Source of the DNA: Fibrobacter sp.
Lineage (GTDB): Bacteria; Fibrobacterota; Fibrobacteria; Fibrobacterales; Fibrobacteraceae
Assembly (NCBI GenBank): GCA_024399065.1
Contig: JAKSIB010000015.1
Coordinates: 1 to 64,000, forward strand
Reading direction: 5' to 3'
DNA: 64,000 bases
Made by a program: the position numbers and the translations under genes. How positions within the stretch are numbered: position 1 is the stretch's first letter; each line of letters starts with the position of its first letter. The notes under the pieces were generated by a model, which saw nothing but the letters and a program-made list of their open reading frames with translations, did not search any database and was not told where the DNA came from. Of this stretch, positions 42,747-52,558 are shown one piece after another.

Positions 42747-42775
42747 TTGACAGCGGTGCAGCAAGTTTTTATATT
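42747..42775 (+). promoter_or_regulatory. Sigma70-like promoter of the P-type ATPase
   Basis: TTGACA (42747-42752), 17-nt spacer, TATATT (42770-42775). The preceding gap (42657-42746) shows nothing else. Confidence 0.8.
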
Positions 42776-42826
42776 CACACATGCGGGAAACTCCCGTCTA
42801 ATTTCATATCACAAAAGGTTAACAAT

Positions 42827-45460
42827 ATGAACAAGAAAAAAGGTTTGACTAGTGACGAAGTCTTGGTAAGCAAGGCTAACCATGGTCAAAATATCATTCC
42901 CGACTCCGAACCGACAACCTTCTGGGCCGAATTTAAGGAATCCTTTGGCGATCCGATGATCCGAATCCTGCTGGCGATTGCAGGCTTGATGATCGGTCTC
43001 TGGGGAGCGTCCAAGGTCTTCCCGCAGGCTGGTATTGAACAGGGTATCTATGAACCGATCGGCACCCTTGTTGCCGTATTCTTGGTTGCAACAATTTCAG
43101 CAAAGACGGCCGTGTCTTCCGATGGTAAGTATCGAGACCTGAAGAGCCGTACCAAGAAGGATACCGCAAAGGTTTGGCGTGACGGCGAATACATCGAATT
43201 GCCGTTCGAAGAAATTGTAGTAGGTGATGTAGTTCACCTGCAATCCGGCGATAAAATCCCTGCCGACGGCGTCCTTGTTGAAGGTTCACTCCGTGTTGAC
43301 AACTCTGCACTCAATGGCGAAGCTGATGAATGCAAGAAGGAAGGTGATCCGAATGCCAAGTTGCCTGAACAGATGTCCGGTGACATGTTCGTTGACAAGT
43401 CTTCTCTGTTCCGTGGAGCGATTGTGTATGACGGCGATGGCGAAATGGTCATCCAGCGTGTCGGCCTTCAGACTATGATGGGCAAGATGGCAGAAGAAAT
43501 GGCTGGTGATGAAGTTGACTCGCCGTTGAAGGTGAAGCTGGCTAAGCTTGCTGGACAAATTTCAATCTTCGGATATGTGTCCGCTGCTTTGATCGTTGTG
43601 CTTTACTTTGCTATGGGCGTGGTGAACGCTGGTGGCTTTGGTGAGTTCTTCGATCTTGGATGGCAGCATGTACTGAATACTTTCATCAATGCTGCTGATC
43701 TGGCTATCCTGATCGTTGTCTGCGCAGTACCTGAAGGTCTTCCTCTGATGATTTCTCTGGTTCTTATGCAGAACACATCCAAAATGCTTGACCACAATGT
43801 GCTCGTACGTAAGGCACAGGGTATCGAGACCGCAGGTTCTCTGAATATCCTGTACTCCGACAAGACTGGTACAATTACTAAGGGTAACCTTGAAGTAGTA
43901 GAACTGTTTAGCGGTGACGGTAAATCTACCGGAATGAGCAATGATCTCGGCGCTTGCCTTGCAAACAACACTCAGGCATCGTTTGATCGCATGGGTAAGG
44001 TTCTTGGTGGTAATGCAACCGAACAGGCTCTGATGAAGTTCTTGAATGCAGATCGTTTCCACGAATTTGCTGCCCAGACCGTAAAGTTCCAAGGTTTCAA
44101 CTCTGCCAATAAGTTCTCTCAGGTTCAGCTTGCTAACGGCCGTACCTATTACAAGGGTGCGCCTGAAAAGTTGATTTCCAAGTGTTCTCGCTTTGTCGAC
44201 ATCAATGGTGTAATCCATGATATTGACGCTACGGCACTTAACGACAAGATTACCGAAATGGCTAAGAAGGCTATGCGAATGCTTGCTTTCGCCTATGCGG
44301 AAAAAGATCTCGTCGAAGACTCCATCCATGACGATCTCGTACTGATTGCAGTAGCTGCAATCCGTGATGATGTTCGTCCAGAAGCCCGTGATGCAATCGC
44401 TGCAGTAAACCGTGCAGGAATTCAGGTTGTGATGATCACCGGCGACCGAATCGAAACCGCTCGTGCAATCGCAGTTGACGCAGGCCTCGTAACCAGCGAA
44501 AACGACATTGTACTTACCTCTTCCGACCTTAACGCAATGAGCGACGATGACGTTAAGGCAATTATCCCAAAGATCCGTGTTATCGCACGAGCTCTTCCTA
44601 CCGACAAGTCCCGTATGGTCCGCTTGTCACAGGAACTGGGCCTTGTGTGCGGTATGACTGGTGACGGTGTGAATGATTCCCCGGCCTTGAAGCGTGCAGA
44701 CGTTGGCTTTGCCATGGGTAGCGGTACTGAAGCTGCCAAGGAAGCTGGCGATCTGGTTATCCTTGATGACAATTTCCGTTCTATCAAGAACGCTGTTCTG
44801 TTCGGCCGTACGATTTTCCACAACATCATCAAGTTTGTCAAGTTCCAGCTGACCATTAACGTGGCTGCAGTTGGTGTAACACTGCTCGCACCGGTATTCG
44901 GTGTCGAAGCTCCATTGACTGTCGTTCACCTCCTGTTTGTGAACCTCGTGATGGATGGCCTTGGATCTATGATGCTTGGTTCCGAACCCGCATTGGATTC
45001 CTATATGACTGAAAAGCCCCGTAACCGTGACGATTCTATCATTGACAAGTCCATGATTGGTTCTGTGATTGTTCCGGCTGTGTGGATTATTGCACTCGGA
45101 TTTGTATTCCTGAAGCTCCCGATTTTCACTGGTCTCTTTGAAAGTACAACGCAGATGAATACCGCATTCTTTGCATTCTTTATCTGGGCTGCCTTGTGGA
45201 ATGGGTTCAATGTCCGTTCCGACAAGTTCAAGATTTTCTCCGGTCTTAGGGAAAATCCGGGATTCCTGAAGGTTCTCTTTACCATCGCAATTGTGCAGGC
45301 TCTGATCATCAATATCGGCTCGTTTGACAACTCTGTTTGCCAGACAATCTCAAAGATGTTCAGTTGTGTGCCGTTCGGTGGAATTGAATGGCTGATTATC
45401 GCTGCATTGTCATTCACAATCATCCCTATTGCATCCATTGCAAAGCTTTTTAATAAGTAA
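42827..45460 (+). CDS. P-type Ca2+-transporting ATPase
   Basis: 877 residues from the ATG at 42827 (AAAGG upstream). Order of parts: N-terminal cytosolic segment, membrane pair (about 43-95), actuator domain with the TGE-type loop (L-N-G-E-A-D near 165), membrane pair ending in V-P-E-G-L-P-L near 303, phosphorylation site D345-K-T-G-T, hinge G-D-G-V-N-D-S near 611, and six C-terminal membrane helices. P-E-G-L-P-L and the overall length fit the Ca2+-ATPase (P2) class. It would export Ca2+ or a similar cation from the cytoplasm. A P-ATPase is unusual in a phage. Confidence 0.9.
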   Translation: MNKKKGLTSDEVLVSKANHGQNIIPDSEPTTFWAEFKESFGDPMIRILLAIAGLMIGLWGASKVFPQAGIEQGIYEPIGTLVAVFLVATISAKTAVSSDGKYRDLKSRTKKDTAKVWRDGEYIELPFEEIVVGDVVHLQSGDKIPADGVLVEGSLRVDNSALNGEADECKKEGDPNAKLPEQMSGDMFVDKSSLFRGAIVYDGDGEMVIQRVGLQTMMGKMAEEMAGDEVDSPLKVKLAKLAGQISIFGYVSAALIVVLYFAMGVVNAGGFGEFFDLGWQHVLNTFINAADLAILIVVCAVPEGLPLMISLVLMQNTSKMLDHNVLVRKAQGIETAGSLNILYSDKTGTITKGNLEVVELFSGDGKSTGMSNDLGACLANNTQASFDRMGKVLGGNATEQALMKFLNADRFHEFAAQTVKFQGFNSANKFSQVQLANGRTYYKGAPEKLISKCSRFVDINGVIHDIDATALNDKITEMAKKAMRMLAFAYAEKDLVEDSIHDDLVLIAVAAIRDDVRPEARDAIAAVNRAGIQVVMITGDRIETARAIAVDAGLVTSENDIVLTSSDLNAMSDDDVKAIIPKIRVIARALPTDKSRMVRLSQELGLVCGMTGDGVNDSPALKRADVGFAMGSGTEAAKEAGDLVILDDNFRSIKNAVLFGRTIFHNIIKFVKFQLTINVAAVGVTLLAPVFGVEAPLTVVHLLFVNLVMDGLGSMMLGSEPALDSYMTEKPRNRDDSIIDKSMIGSVIVPAVWIIALGFVFLKLPIFTGLFESTTQMNTAFFAFFIWAALWNGFNVRSDKFKIFSGLRENPGFLKVLFTIAIVQALIINIGSFDNSVCQTISKMFSCVPFGGIEWLIIAALSFTIIPIASIAKLFNK

Positions 45461-45472
45461 CAGGGATAACTA

Positions 45473-45500
45473 GGTGCCGGGACGGCCGGCACCTTTTTTC
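45473..45500 (+). terminator. Rho-independent terminator
   Basis: 8-bp stem ggtgccgg / ccggcacc followed by tttttt. Confidence 0.9.
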
Positions 45501-45515
45501 TTACAAAGGTAACGT

Positions 45516-46238
45516 ATGATTAATTTGCAAAAGAATCAGGTTATCGATCTCGCCAAGAGCGATGACTCGAATAAGCTTGAAGACATCACTGTCGGAATGG
45601 GTTGGCTGATTGCATCGCAGTCAAAGAACGCCACATCTACCATTACCAAATCTAGACCTGCGCCGGGCTTCATGAATAAGCTCCGTGGTTGGTTCGGGCT
45701 TGAACAGACCATGGAAACTTACACAGAAACCGTTACGGTTGAAAAAAGCCAGTTTGAATACGATCTGGATGCGTCCTGTGTCGAACTCAAGGAAAATGGT
45801 ACGCTGTTTGGATCCTGCATGGAATACAGCACTGTTTACTTTGGCCGTAAGAATGGTACCGGAATTACGCATGGTGGCGACTGTCTGGTCGGTGGGGATG
45901 GCGATTCTGATGATGAAACCATCAAGATCAACCTGAATGTTGTCAATGCGCCACGCATTGTCGTATTCATGAACATTTACAAGGCGTCTTCCCGTAGACA
46001 GTCGTTTGCCAATCTCGACAAGGCTTACATCCGCATCTACAATACAAAGAATGGCAAGGAAATTTGTCGTTACAACATTGCAGATGATCTGGACCAGACC
46101 GCTACTGCCTTGGTGCTTGGCGAATTGTACAAGTCCGGCTCTGAATGGAAATTCAAGGCTATTGGTCAGTGCATGAAGGCTGACTATGTGTCTGACGCCG
46201 TGTCCTACATTGTCAAGTCCAATAAAAAATGGAAATAA
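45516..46238 (+). CDS. terD: TerD-domain protein, extended
   Basis: 240 residues. TerD fold with V-G-M-G-W near 26, F-E-Y-D-L-D-A-S near 83, and the Ca2+-binding cluster G-G-D-G-D-S-D-D-E-T near 126. An insertion of about 45 residues (about 34-78) containing a hydrophobic/aromatic patch (LRGWFGLE) separates the first strand from the rest and is absent from the other two. TerD proteins bind Ca2+ and act in tellurite/colicin/phage resistance and stress systems. Confidence 0.88.
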   Translation: MINLQKNQVIDLAKSDDSNKLEDITVGMGWLIASQSKNATSTITKSRPAPGFMNKLRGWFGLEQTMETYTETVTVEKSQFEYDLDASCVELKENGTLFGSCMEYSTVYFGRKNGTGITHGGDCLVGGDGDSDDETIKINLNVVNAPRIVVFMNIYKASSRRQSFANLDKAYIRIYNTKNGKEICRYNIADDLDQTATALVLGELYKSGSEWKFKAIGQCMKADYVSDAVSYIVKSNKKWK

Positions 46239-46251
46239 TTCATTTTAGGTC

Positions 46252-46281
46252 TTGACAGATCTTCCTAAAAAAACCTATATT
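46252..46281 (+). promoter_or_regulatory. Sigma70-like promoter of terD genes 2 and 3
   Basis: TTGACA (46252-46257), 18-nt spacer, TATATT (46276-46281). Confidence 0.75.
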
Positions 46282-46327
46282 GGGTAATGCCATAAGGCGA
46301 ACTCTCACTTTTAACAGGACTATAACT

Positions 46328-46894
46328 ATGTCTATTAGTTTGGAAAAAGGCGTGAATCACGTCATCGAAAAGACCACCCAGACCGCAAATGTTGGACTTG
46401 GATGGGACGTTAACAGCAAGGCTGGCAATGGCAATGATTTTGATCTTGATGCAGCCGTGTTTGCCCTGAACGAAAACGACAAGCTGGACAAGGAATCCAA
46501 CTTTGTGTATTTCAACAACAAGCATCCGGGCATTGGTATTGACCATAGTGGCGATAACCTGACTGGTGAAGGTGATGGCGATGATGAAGTCATTACCGTG
46601 GATTTCTCCAAGGTTCCCGCAACCGTTAAGAAGATTGCCGTTGTTGTCAGCATCTATAAGGGCGCTGAACGTCACCAGAATTTTGGTCAGGTGAAGAATG
46701 CGTTTGTTCGTTTGGTTGACACCACAAATGGCGCCAATACTGAACAGCTCCGTTTTGACCTCACTGAAGATTACTCCGGCGACACCGCCATTCACATGGC
46801 CGACCTGTATCGTCATAACGATGGCTGGAAAATGAAGGCTATCGGCGAAGGCATTAAGGGTGACCTGTCCACATTCCTTCAGCAGTACAAGTAA
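46328..46894 (+). CDS. terD: TerD-family protein
   Basis: 188 residues from the ATG at 46328, the canonical length. Motifs: V-G-L-G-W-D near 23, F-D-L-D-A-A-V near 39, G-E-G-D-G-D-D-E near 81, and Q-N-F-G-Q-V near 116. The acidic clusters form the Ca2+ sites of the family. It ends 2 nt before the next terD. Confidence 0.95.
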   Translation: MSISLEKGVNHVIEKTTQTANVGLGWDVNSKAGNGNDFDLDAAVFALNENDKLDKESNFVYFNNKHPGIGIDHSGDNLTGEGDGDDEVITVDFSKVPATVKKIAVVVSIYKGAERHQNFGQVKNAFVRLVDTTNGANTEQLRFDLTEDYSGDTAIHMADLYRHNDGWKMKAIGEGIKGDLSTFLQQYK

Positions 46895-46896
46895 TC

Positions 46897-47496
46897 ATGG
46901 GTACAATCAATCTTAAAAAAGGCGGCAAGATCGAACTTAGCAAGGGCTTGACTCATGCTATGGTCGGTCTTGGCTGGACCGCCAATTCGTTCGATGGTGC
47001 TGACTTTGACTTGGATGCATCCGTCTTCCTGTTGAATGACAAGGATAAGATGCAGTCAGATGAAGACCTCGTGTTTTACAACAACCCGGAACATAGCAGC
47101 GGTGCCGTAAGGCATGGTGGCGATGATCGTGTTGGTGGCGATGGTTCTTCCGATGACGAACAAATCTTTATCGATTTCGATAAGATCCCGAGTTACGTAA
47201 GCAAGCTTGAAATCGTGGTTACCATTTATGAATGGAAGACCCGTAAGCAGAACTTTGGTCAGGTTGAACGTGCGTATCTTCGTCTGGTATCGACAAACGG
47301 CGAAAATGTCGTTGATGGCAACGAAGAATTGCGCTTTGACTTGAGTGAAGACTATTCTACTAATACTAGCATCCTTATGGCAACGCTGTATCGTCAGGGC
47401 CGTATCTGGAAATTCACGTCCAGAGGTGTTGGCTACAACGAAGGTCTCGGTGCGTTCATCAAACGCTACGGGAATTCTTACCAGAATGGTGACTAG
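46897..47496 (+). CDS. terD: TerD-family protein
   Basis: 199 residues. Motifs: V-G-L-G-W-T, F-D-L-D-A-S-V, G-G-D-G-S-S-D-D-E and Q-N-F-G-Q-V. Its second Ca2+ cluster uses Ser where the previous protein has Asp. Same operon as the 46328 gene. Confidence 0.95.
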   Translation: MGTINLKKGGKIELSKGLTHAMVGLGWTANSFDGADFDLDASVFLLNDKDKMQSDEDLVFYNNPEHSSGAVRHGGDDRVGGDGSSDDEQIFIDFDKIPSYVSKLEIVVTIYEWKTRKQNFGQVERAYLRLVSTNGENVVDGNEELRFDLSEDYSTNTSILMATLYRQGRIWKFTSRGVGYNEGLGAFIKRYGNSYQNGD

Positions 47497-47515
47497 AATC
47501 TAGTAGTTCTTGGGT

Positions 47516-47545
47516 GGCGACCCTCTAAGGGTCGCCTTTTCTTTG
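47516..47545 (+). terminator. Rho-independent terminator
   Basis: 9-bp stem ggcgaccct / agggtcgcc followed by ttttcttt. Confidence 0.9.
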
Positions 47546-47553
47546 AGGTATTT

Positions 47554-47964
47554 ATGAAATCCGCTAAAACTATGATCATTTCAAAGCTTATTGTGGTGGT
47601 ATTTGTGCTGGCCCTTATCCCGGCAGGATACGGACTGTATCTACTGAATACCATGACGATTACCGACGGGAAGTGCATATCCGAATTTACTGTCGACAAG
47701 TTTGACAAAACTCACGGTGTGCGACACGAATCAAATGCAGTAATCCTGCATGACACATCCAAGACAACGATCATTAAGAACATGACTTGTGCTGAATACA
47801 AGAACCCGGCCTATCCGTTTAGTCATGATCACCCGTACTGGGCTGTATATTCCGCACTGGTTGTAATTGGCGAAGTCGGCATTCTGATTGCATACCTATG
47901 TGCATCGTTGTGCGGATGGGTTGACCGTAAGATTACTAAATGGAAGGATAAGCGTCATGCGTGA
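47554..47964 (+). CDS. Membrane protein
   Basis: 136 residues with hydrophobic helices at about 8-30 and 92-115. The intervening ~60 residues would face one side of the membrane; a Lys-rich end faces the other. No family recognised. Follows the terD terminator. Confidence 0.7.
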   Translation: MKSAKTMIISKLIVVVFVLALIPAGYGLYLLNTMTITDGKCISEFTVDKFDKTHGVRHESNAVILHDTSKTTIIKNMTCAEYKNPAYPFSHDHPYWAVYSALVVIGEVGILIAYLCASLCGWVDRKITKWKDKRHA

Positions 47965-48154
47965 TGACGGCGAATATGATATGACCCGAGACGAATTCAT
48001 TGTCATGATAAATGGCCGTGGTATGCAGGTGGTCCATTCAGATGACGCTGACGTAGACGACATTCGGGTTATAGGAAACGGCTACATTGCCGGGAAAGTG
48101 TACAAAACGTATGCAGTAAATGAAGATGGTGAGATCATCGCAAAGTTCAAGTGA
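47957..48154 (+). CDS. Small hypothetical protein
   Basis: 65 residues from the ATG at 47957, overlapping the previous gene by 8 nt. Acidic, beta-rich. Confidence 0.65.
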   Translation: MRDDGEYDMTRDEFIVMINGRGMQVVHSDDADVDDIRVIGNGYIAGKVYKTYAVNEDGEIIAKFK

Positions 48155-48160
48155 GGAAAT

Positions 48161-48313
48161 ATGGTTGCTCATGTAACGGTTAAAAGTGTTGACGAGGTTG
48201 ATGAATTCTTGAATAAGAATAACATTCCTCTGGATAAAGTTAAAATCACCCACTATTCGACGAGAATGGGTGGCAAATATGCAATCTTCTACAATACCGA
48301 AGACGTCAAGTAA
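48161..48313 (+). CDS. Small hypothetical protein
   Basis: 50 residues (begins MVAHVTVKSVDE, ends FYNTEDVK), too short for usual cut-offs. GAGG upstream and a stop 1 nt before the next gene support it. Alpha/beta with G-G-K-Y-A-I-F-Y near the end. Confidence 0.65.
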   Translation: MVAHVTVKSVDEVDEFLNKNNIPLDKVKITHYSTRMGGKYAIFYNTEDVK

Positions 48314-48314
48314 C

Positions 48315-49220
48315 ATGCGTATACTACTTGCCATACCATCCAAGGATCAGGTCCAGTATCTTGACAATATGATCAGTGCTCTGGAGGCGCAAAGCGTGCT
48401 TCCTGACGCTGTTTTATATTTGATGGACCGTCCTTCAGGCAGAGATCGCATAACGGCCTCTAGGAGGCTTTCTGGGCACCCATTTATCAAGCTGATGTGC
48501 AATACCACTTATCCGGCCTACATAGGCCGTCCACAGTGCGTTCTGGGCGAAGATCAGTTCCTTACCGGATACATTCGGGAATTGGCTATCGGATACATGC
48601 TGGAAAATGGGTTTGACGCAATTGTGTTCCTTGATGGGGACTGCATTCCCGAAAAGGATTTTGTGTCGGCTCATAAGTCGGTGCTTAGCTCAGAGTGTCC
48701 GGTCACTACCGTGGGTAAGCGAAAAGAGGATAAACATGGTGGCCTAGACCAACGTGAAAAACCAAATTCAGCGATCAAGCTATTTTTTGATGACCCTACA
48801 GAAGTTTCACAGGAAGTGTTTTTCGTTGATTCTGGTGTCGTCTGGACATGCAATTTCGGATTTAACTTGGGTGCCATAAAGTCTTTGATGGCGACAAATG
48901 AACTTTTGTATAACCGTAAGGAAGTATTTCCGTCAGATTTTCTCGGGACATGGGGTGGTGAAGACGGTTTTATTGGACTATTGTGCTTTTATACAGGAAT
49001 CCCTGTCATTGCATTGCCGAATGGCGATAATGGTATACGGCATATCGAGCACGAGCGTCCGGGCAAAAAATATAATCACGTTCAATTCATTGAATACCTA
49101 GAAGACCATCGGTATAACCTTATAAAGTTGCTTGACCTGTATGGAAAGAACGTAAGGAAATTGCCGTATGTCGATCGTGGCAAAATGGTTACTGACGCCG
49201 GGATTGTCCATGATATTTAG
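48315..49220 (+). CDS. GT-A family glycosyltransferase
   Basis: 301 residues from the ATG at 48315. A Rossmann-like start (RILLAIPSKDQ), a donor-metal motif F-L-D-G-D-C near 110 and the G-G-E-D-G-F acceptor motif near 215 mark a family 2/27-type transferase. It lies far from the main glycan cluster and has no close paralogue in this window. Confidence 0.85.
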   Translation: MRILLAIPSKDQVQYLDNMISALEAQSVLPDAVLYLMDRPSGRDRITASRRLSGHPFIKLMCNTTYPAYIGRPQCVLGEDQFLTGYIRELAIGYMLENGFDAIVFLDGDCIPEKDFVSAHKSVLSSECPVTTVGKRKEDKHGGLDQREKPNSAIKLFFDDPTEVSQEVFFVDSGVVWTCNFGFNLGAIKSLMATNELLYNRKEVFPSDFLGTWGGEDGFIGLLCFYTGIPVIALPNGDNGIRHIEHERPGKKYNHVQFIEYLEDHRYNLIKLLDLYGKNVRKLPYVDRGKMVTDAGIVHDI

Positions 49221-49298
49221 TCGGTGTGGATATATGACCTAGACGTTTTCGGAAGATGAAGTTGCGTTAATTGAAATAGTTAAATATTTCCCCGTATG

Positions 49299-49335
49299 AA
49301 AAAGACCACGTCTTACGACGTGGCCTTTTTGTTAG
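49299..49335. terminator. Bidirectional terminator
   Basis: Stem aaaaagaccacgtc / gacgtggcctttttg between convergent genes. The gap 49221-49347 shows nothing else. Confidence 0.88.
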
Positions 49336-49347
49336 GAGTCATCGTTA

Positions 49348-52300
49348 TTACTTTTTGCGCATAAGCTTGGTCATTAGCGATGAAGGAGCCTTGGTGTCCG
49401 TATTCTGAGAGGCCGGGATAGTCTTTGTGTCGGCGAATCGACCGAACAGACGGGTTCCTGCAGTACCTGTAGTCGGACGCTGGAGCTTCAAACCATTGGT
49501 TGCAGCATTCTTTTCGTTCATATCAGAAACCATGCCTTCACGCTTACGTGCCATCTGTCCAATGTAGTCGATATTGTCTTCATAGGAATCTGCACGTTCA
49601 CGCATATTGCCTTCACTATCGGCTTCAAGCAATTTGTTCATGAACTTAATGATCGGATATGTTTCTGTGTCAATAAAGACACGGGCAATCAGATCACTGG
49701 TGCGGTCGATAAATGCGGCGTCTTGCTTATTGATCATGACAGCATCCGGTTCATTAGCCTCAAACAGGCCACTGCCAGACATGTTGATAGATTCAAAATC
49801 ATCTTCCATGTCGGCATCGTATGCATCGTTTACCATAGGTGCTTCGTCGCCTTCGGGTTCTTCAGTCTTGGTTCCCGGTACAAACGAATTTTCCTCATCA
49901 AGTTCAGATTGGGCCAATTTTTTGAGCGTATCATTAGCACTAAGAATTGCTGATGTCTTCATGGTAATCTTGGTTCTGAATGCAGCGGAGTCGTCCGTTT
50001 CGGTAATATCTTTCTTCACCTGTTCAGCCGGTGTGCGGCGTAGATAATCGGTGATTGCCTTGGCCATAGCTGCACGGATTTCGAAATCGATCATGGCATC
50101 TTTGGCTTCGGTTTCATCAGTCATTCCGGCAACCTTCTTGTCAAGAGCTTCCTTGCTTGCCGGATTTACCTTCAGAACGTCTTCGATGGAATACAGGTTG
50201 TTATCGCCATTCAGGTCCAGTTTGATATTGTACGGGAGGAAATGTTCACCACTAGATGTTGCAGTGACGATACCAAAGTTTTCGCCAGCAGTACTACGGG
50301 CATTTTTGAAAGCGGTATAGCGTCTCTGGTTCGGGGCGATATTCAATCCGTGCAAGCTGAGCTGTTCCGGGTTGATCAGCTTGTTAATATAGCGTGAACG
50401 TCCCGGGGCCTTTTTATCGAGGTTAATGAGATTTTCTACAGCTTCGGAATACTTAACACCCTGCACATAGCTGCTGTTGTCTGCAGCGAAATCCTGTGCT
50501 GCTCGAACAGTAGCAGTAATCAGCAGTGCCAAGTGGGTTGATGTTTCCGGGGTGATATTCTTACCGATTACACCGTTGTAGGAAATACGTACGATGTTCT
50601 TGGCACGTTCAGGATGAGCTTCCGTCTTCTTCTTGGGACCAACCGTCGTTACGGTGAAGTCATTGGAATGACCCTTTGTCACGAAGTTCTGGATGGCAAA
50701 AGTGTGAACGGTATCACGCATGAAATCAGCAACGGTGGATGCCATGTTTGAACTCGGCAATTCCACATATGCATAAAGATTGTTATCTGGATCAAGTTCC
50801 GGATCATATACATTCTGCAAACGGTCAGTTACATTGGCGGATCCCATCTTATCTGCACCAGCATCTTCACTGATCTTGAACTTTGGATTCATGTGGATAC
50901 GGACACAATTCTTCTGGGATGTCAGGCCGGCAACCAAAGCATTGATGATTTCATTGAGCTGGCTTGCCTGCTGTTCAGTCATTCCTTCACTATCGTTCAA
51001 TGTGAAGGTGATGATTCCGGTTGGAACAGTGGTATCGCCGTCCTGTGTAGTCACCTCGTTAATAAGGAACTTGGATGAAGACAGGATTGATGTATCTTCA
51101 TATGTAGCATTTTCGTCAATAAATGCTTCCAAGCCAAGGCCGGGGTGGTTTTCAATGGCCTTCTTCAATCGTGCCAAGCATACTGTCTTGAGCTTCTGGA
51201 TCGTGGTTTCCATCAAGCCGACGTCAATGCCGCTTGCATTAACAGTTGCACGGGCGTAGTTACATGGCACCTGCAGAACGATCGATGCGTCAGACTTAAT
51301 AGCTGCGTCCCATTCATTCTGGAATGCTTCGCCATCACGCAGGCGACTTGCCTTGGCGGTTGCTGTATTATATTCGGTTACTCGGCTATCACGAGCAATA
51401 TCATCCTGAATCACGGATTCGTCATTTTCACGGAATTGGAATACTCCAGACTTTTCGCCGTCGGTGTTTGCAGCGACAATATTAACCTGTCGAGAACCGA
51501 GATCGGTCTGGGCTTTGATGATGTTCTTCTCGTTTGTATTCACCCAGTCAGTCAATTCATCGATGAAGTTGTTGATTGTATTCTTCATGTCGTTGAGCGC
51601 AGTGGTAAACCACGTATCAAACTGAGTCATGCTTTTTGACAGGGCATCCAGTGCGTTATTGTACGCAGCTTCGATTCGACGATAATTGTCGGTGTATACA
51701 GAAACCTCGGCCCATGCTTCGGATTTTTGTGCCTGAAGCTTAGTTGTATCAGCGCCAGTCTTTGCAGCCTGTTCAAGTTCTTTATTCAGTGCCTCGGCAA
51801 TTTGCATCTTTTCAGCACGAGCATGAGCTGCATTGTCCAAAGCGTCCTTTGATTGGCTAATATTGTTCAAGATTTCCGAACTTTCATTGTCATCGCTAGA
51901 CACACCGGTCAGCTTATAAATGGTATTTATGTCAAAACGATGTGCATTTTTAAGGATAGGATCCATGTTGAAATTATCAACAATATCTACGAATTCGTTC
52001 AGTACATCACCCAAAATGGCAGTATTGATTTTGGATGCAGCAAGATACAGTGCTTGAATTACAGTCGGGTCGTCCGTTGCATTTTTAGAAGATACTTTGA
52101 AACCTTCATCTAAATGAGCTTGGTTTGCATTTACAAAGAAATTAACATTGTCGTTGCTACTATGCAACATCAAATTTGTTGCCATAGGTGCATATTGCTT
52201 CAACTGCAAGTAACCGTTTAAAACCGGTTCACACAATTCCAACAAATCATTGACAAGTGAAACGGTTTCCTGTGGGATAGACGATGTATCGCCGGAAAGT

Positions 52301-52452
52301 TCAAAAGTCTTAACTGATGGCTTTACGGGCGACGGTGCTTGACCATCGGCTGCTTCGAAAATTGTATTGTACATGGCTGCAACGGCTTCAAGATAGGTCT
52401 TGTTGGCTGGAGTTTCCAGTCGTTTCAGCGCTGTGATGAATTGTGAATTCAT
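49348..52452 (-). CDS. Large late protein with processing leader
   Basis: 1034 residues, AGGAG upstream. Residues 1-33 are a helical leader ending TIFE|A, parallel to four other proteins and to T4-type capsid targeting sequences. The body is soluble with helical and coiled-coil parts (about 185-320), a central alpha/beta region, and a flexible acidic, Pro/Gln-rich end closing in a basic tail (LMRKK). The late-type promoter and size suggest an abundant internal or structural virion protein. No recognised family. Confidence 0.75.
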   Translation of the reverse strand: MNSQFITALKRLETPANKTYLEAVAAMYNTIFEAADGQAPSPVKPSVKTFELSGDTSSIPQETVSLVNDLLELCEPVLNGYLQLKQYAPMATNLMLHSSNDNVNFFVNANQAHLDEGFKVSSKNATDDPTVIQALYLAASKINTAILGDVLNEFVDIVDNFNMDPILKNAHRFDINTIYKLTGVSSDDNESSEILNNISQSKDALDNAAHARAEKMQIAEALNKELEQAAKTGADTTKLQAQKSEAWAEVSVYTDNYRRIEAAYNNALDALSKSMTQFDTWFTTALNDMKNTINNFIDELTDWVNTNEKNIIKAQTDLGSRQVNIVAANTDGEKSGVFQFRENDESVIQDDIARDSRVTEYNTATAKASRLRDGEAFQNEWDAAIKSDASIVLQVPCNYARATVNASGIDVGLMETTIQKLKTVCLARLKKAIENHPGLGLEAFIDENATYEDTSILSSSKFLINEVTTQDGDTTVPTGIITFTLNDSEGMTEQQASQLNEIINALVAGLTSQKNCVRIHMNPKFKISEDAGADKMGSANVTDRLQNVYDPELDPDNNLYAYVELPSSNMASTVADFMRDTVHTFAIQNFVTKGHSNDFTVTTVGPKKKTEAHPERAKNIVRISYNGVIGKNITPETSTHLALLITATVRAAQDFAADNSSYVQGVKYSEAVENLINLDKKAPGRSRYINKLINPEQLSLHGLNIAPNQRRYTAFKNARSTAGENFGIVTATSSGEHFLPYNIKLDLNGDNNLYSIEDVLKVNPASKEALDKKVAGMTDETEAKDAMIDFEIRAAMAKAITDYLRRTPAEQVKKDITETDDSAAFRTKITMKTSAILSANDTLKKLAQSELDEENSFVPGTKTEEPEGDEAPMVNDAYDADMEDDFESINMSGSGLFEANEPDAVMINKQDAAFIDRTSDLIARVFIDTETYPIIKFMNKLLEADSEGNMRERADSYEDNIDYIGQMARKREGMVSDMNEKNAATNGLKLQRPTTGTAGTRLFGRFADTKTIPASQNTDTKAPSSLMTKLMRKK

Positions 52453-52484
52453 AATGACTCCTAATCATTAAAATATTTGCTTTA

Positions 52485-52492
52485 AGTTTATA
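52485..52492 (-). promoter_or_regulatory. Late-type promoter, leftward
   Basis: TATAAACT on the minus strand, 32 nt before the ATG at 52452. Confidence 0.65.
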
Positions 52493-52522
52493 CGTCAAAA
52501 TTATATTTTACTCCCTAAAACG

Positions 52523-52530
52523 TATAAACT
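52523..52530 (+). promoter_or_regulatory. Late-type promoter, rightward
   Basis: TATAAACT 28 nt before the ATG at 52559, divergent from the leftward one. Confidence 0.65.
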
Positions 52531-52558
52531 GTAAATGAATATTACGAGGGACTGATTC

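Noticed and set aside
43562-44329. Antisense frame of 255 codons within the P-type ATPase
   Set aside because: It mirrors codon bias of a strongly conserved sense gene; no initiation signals.
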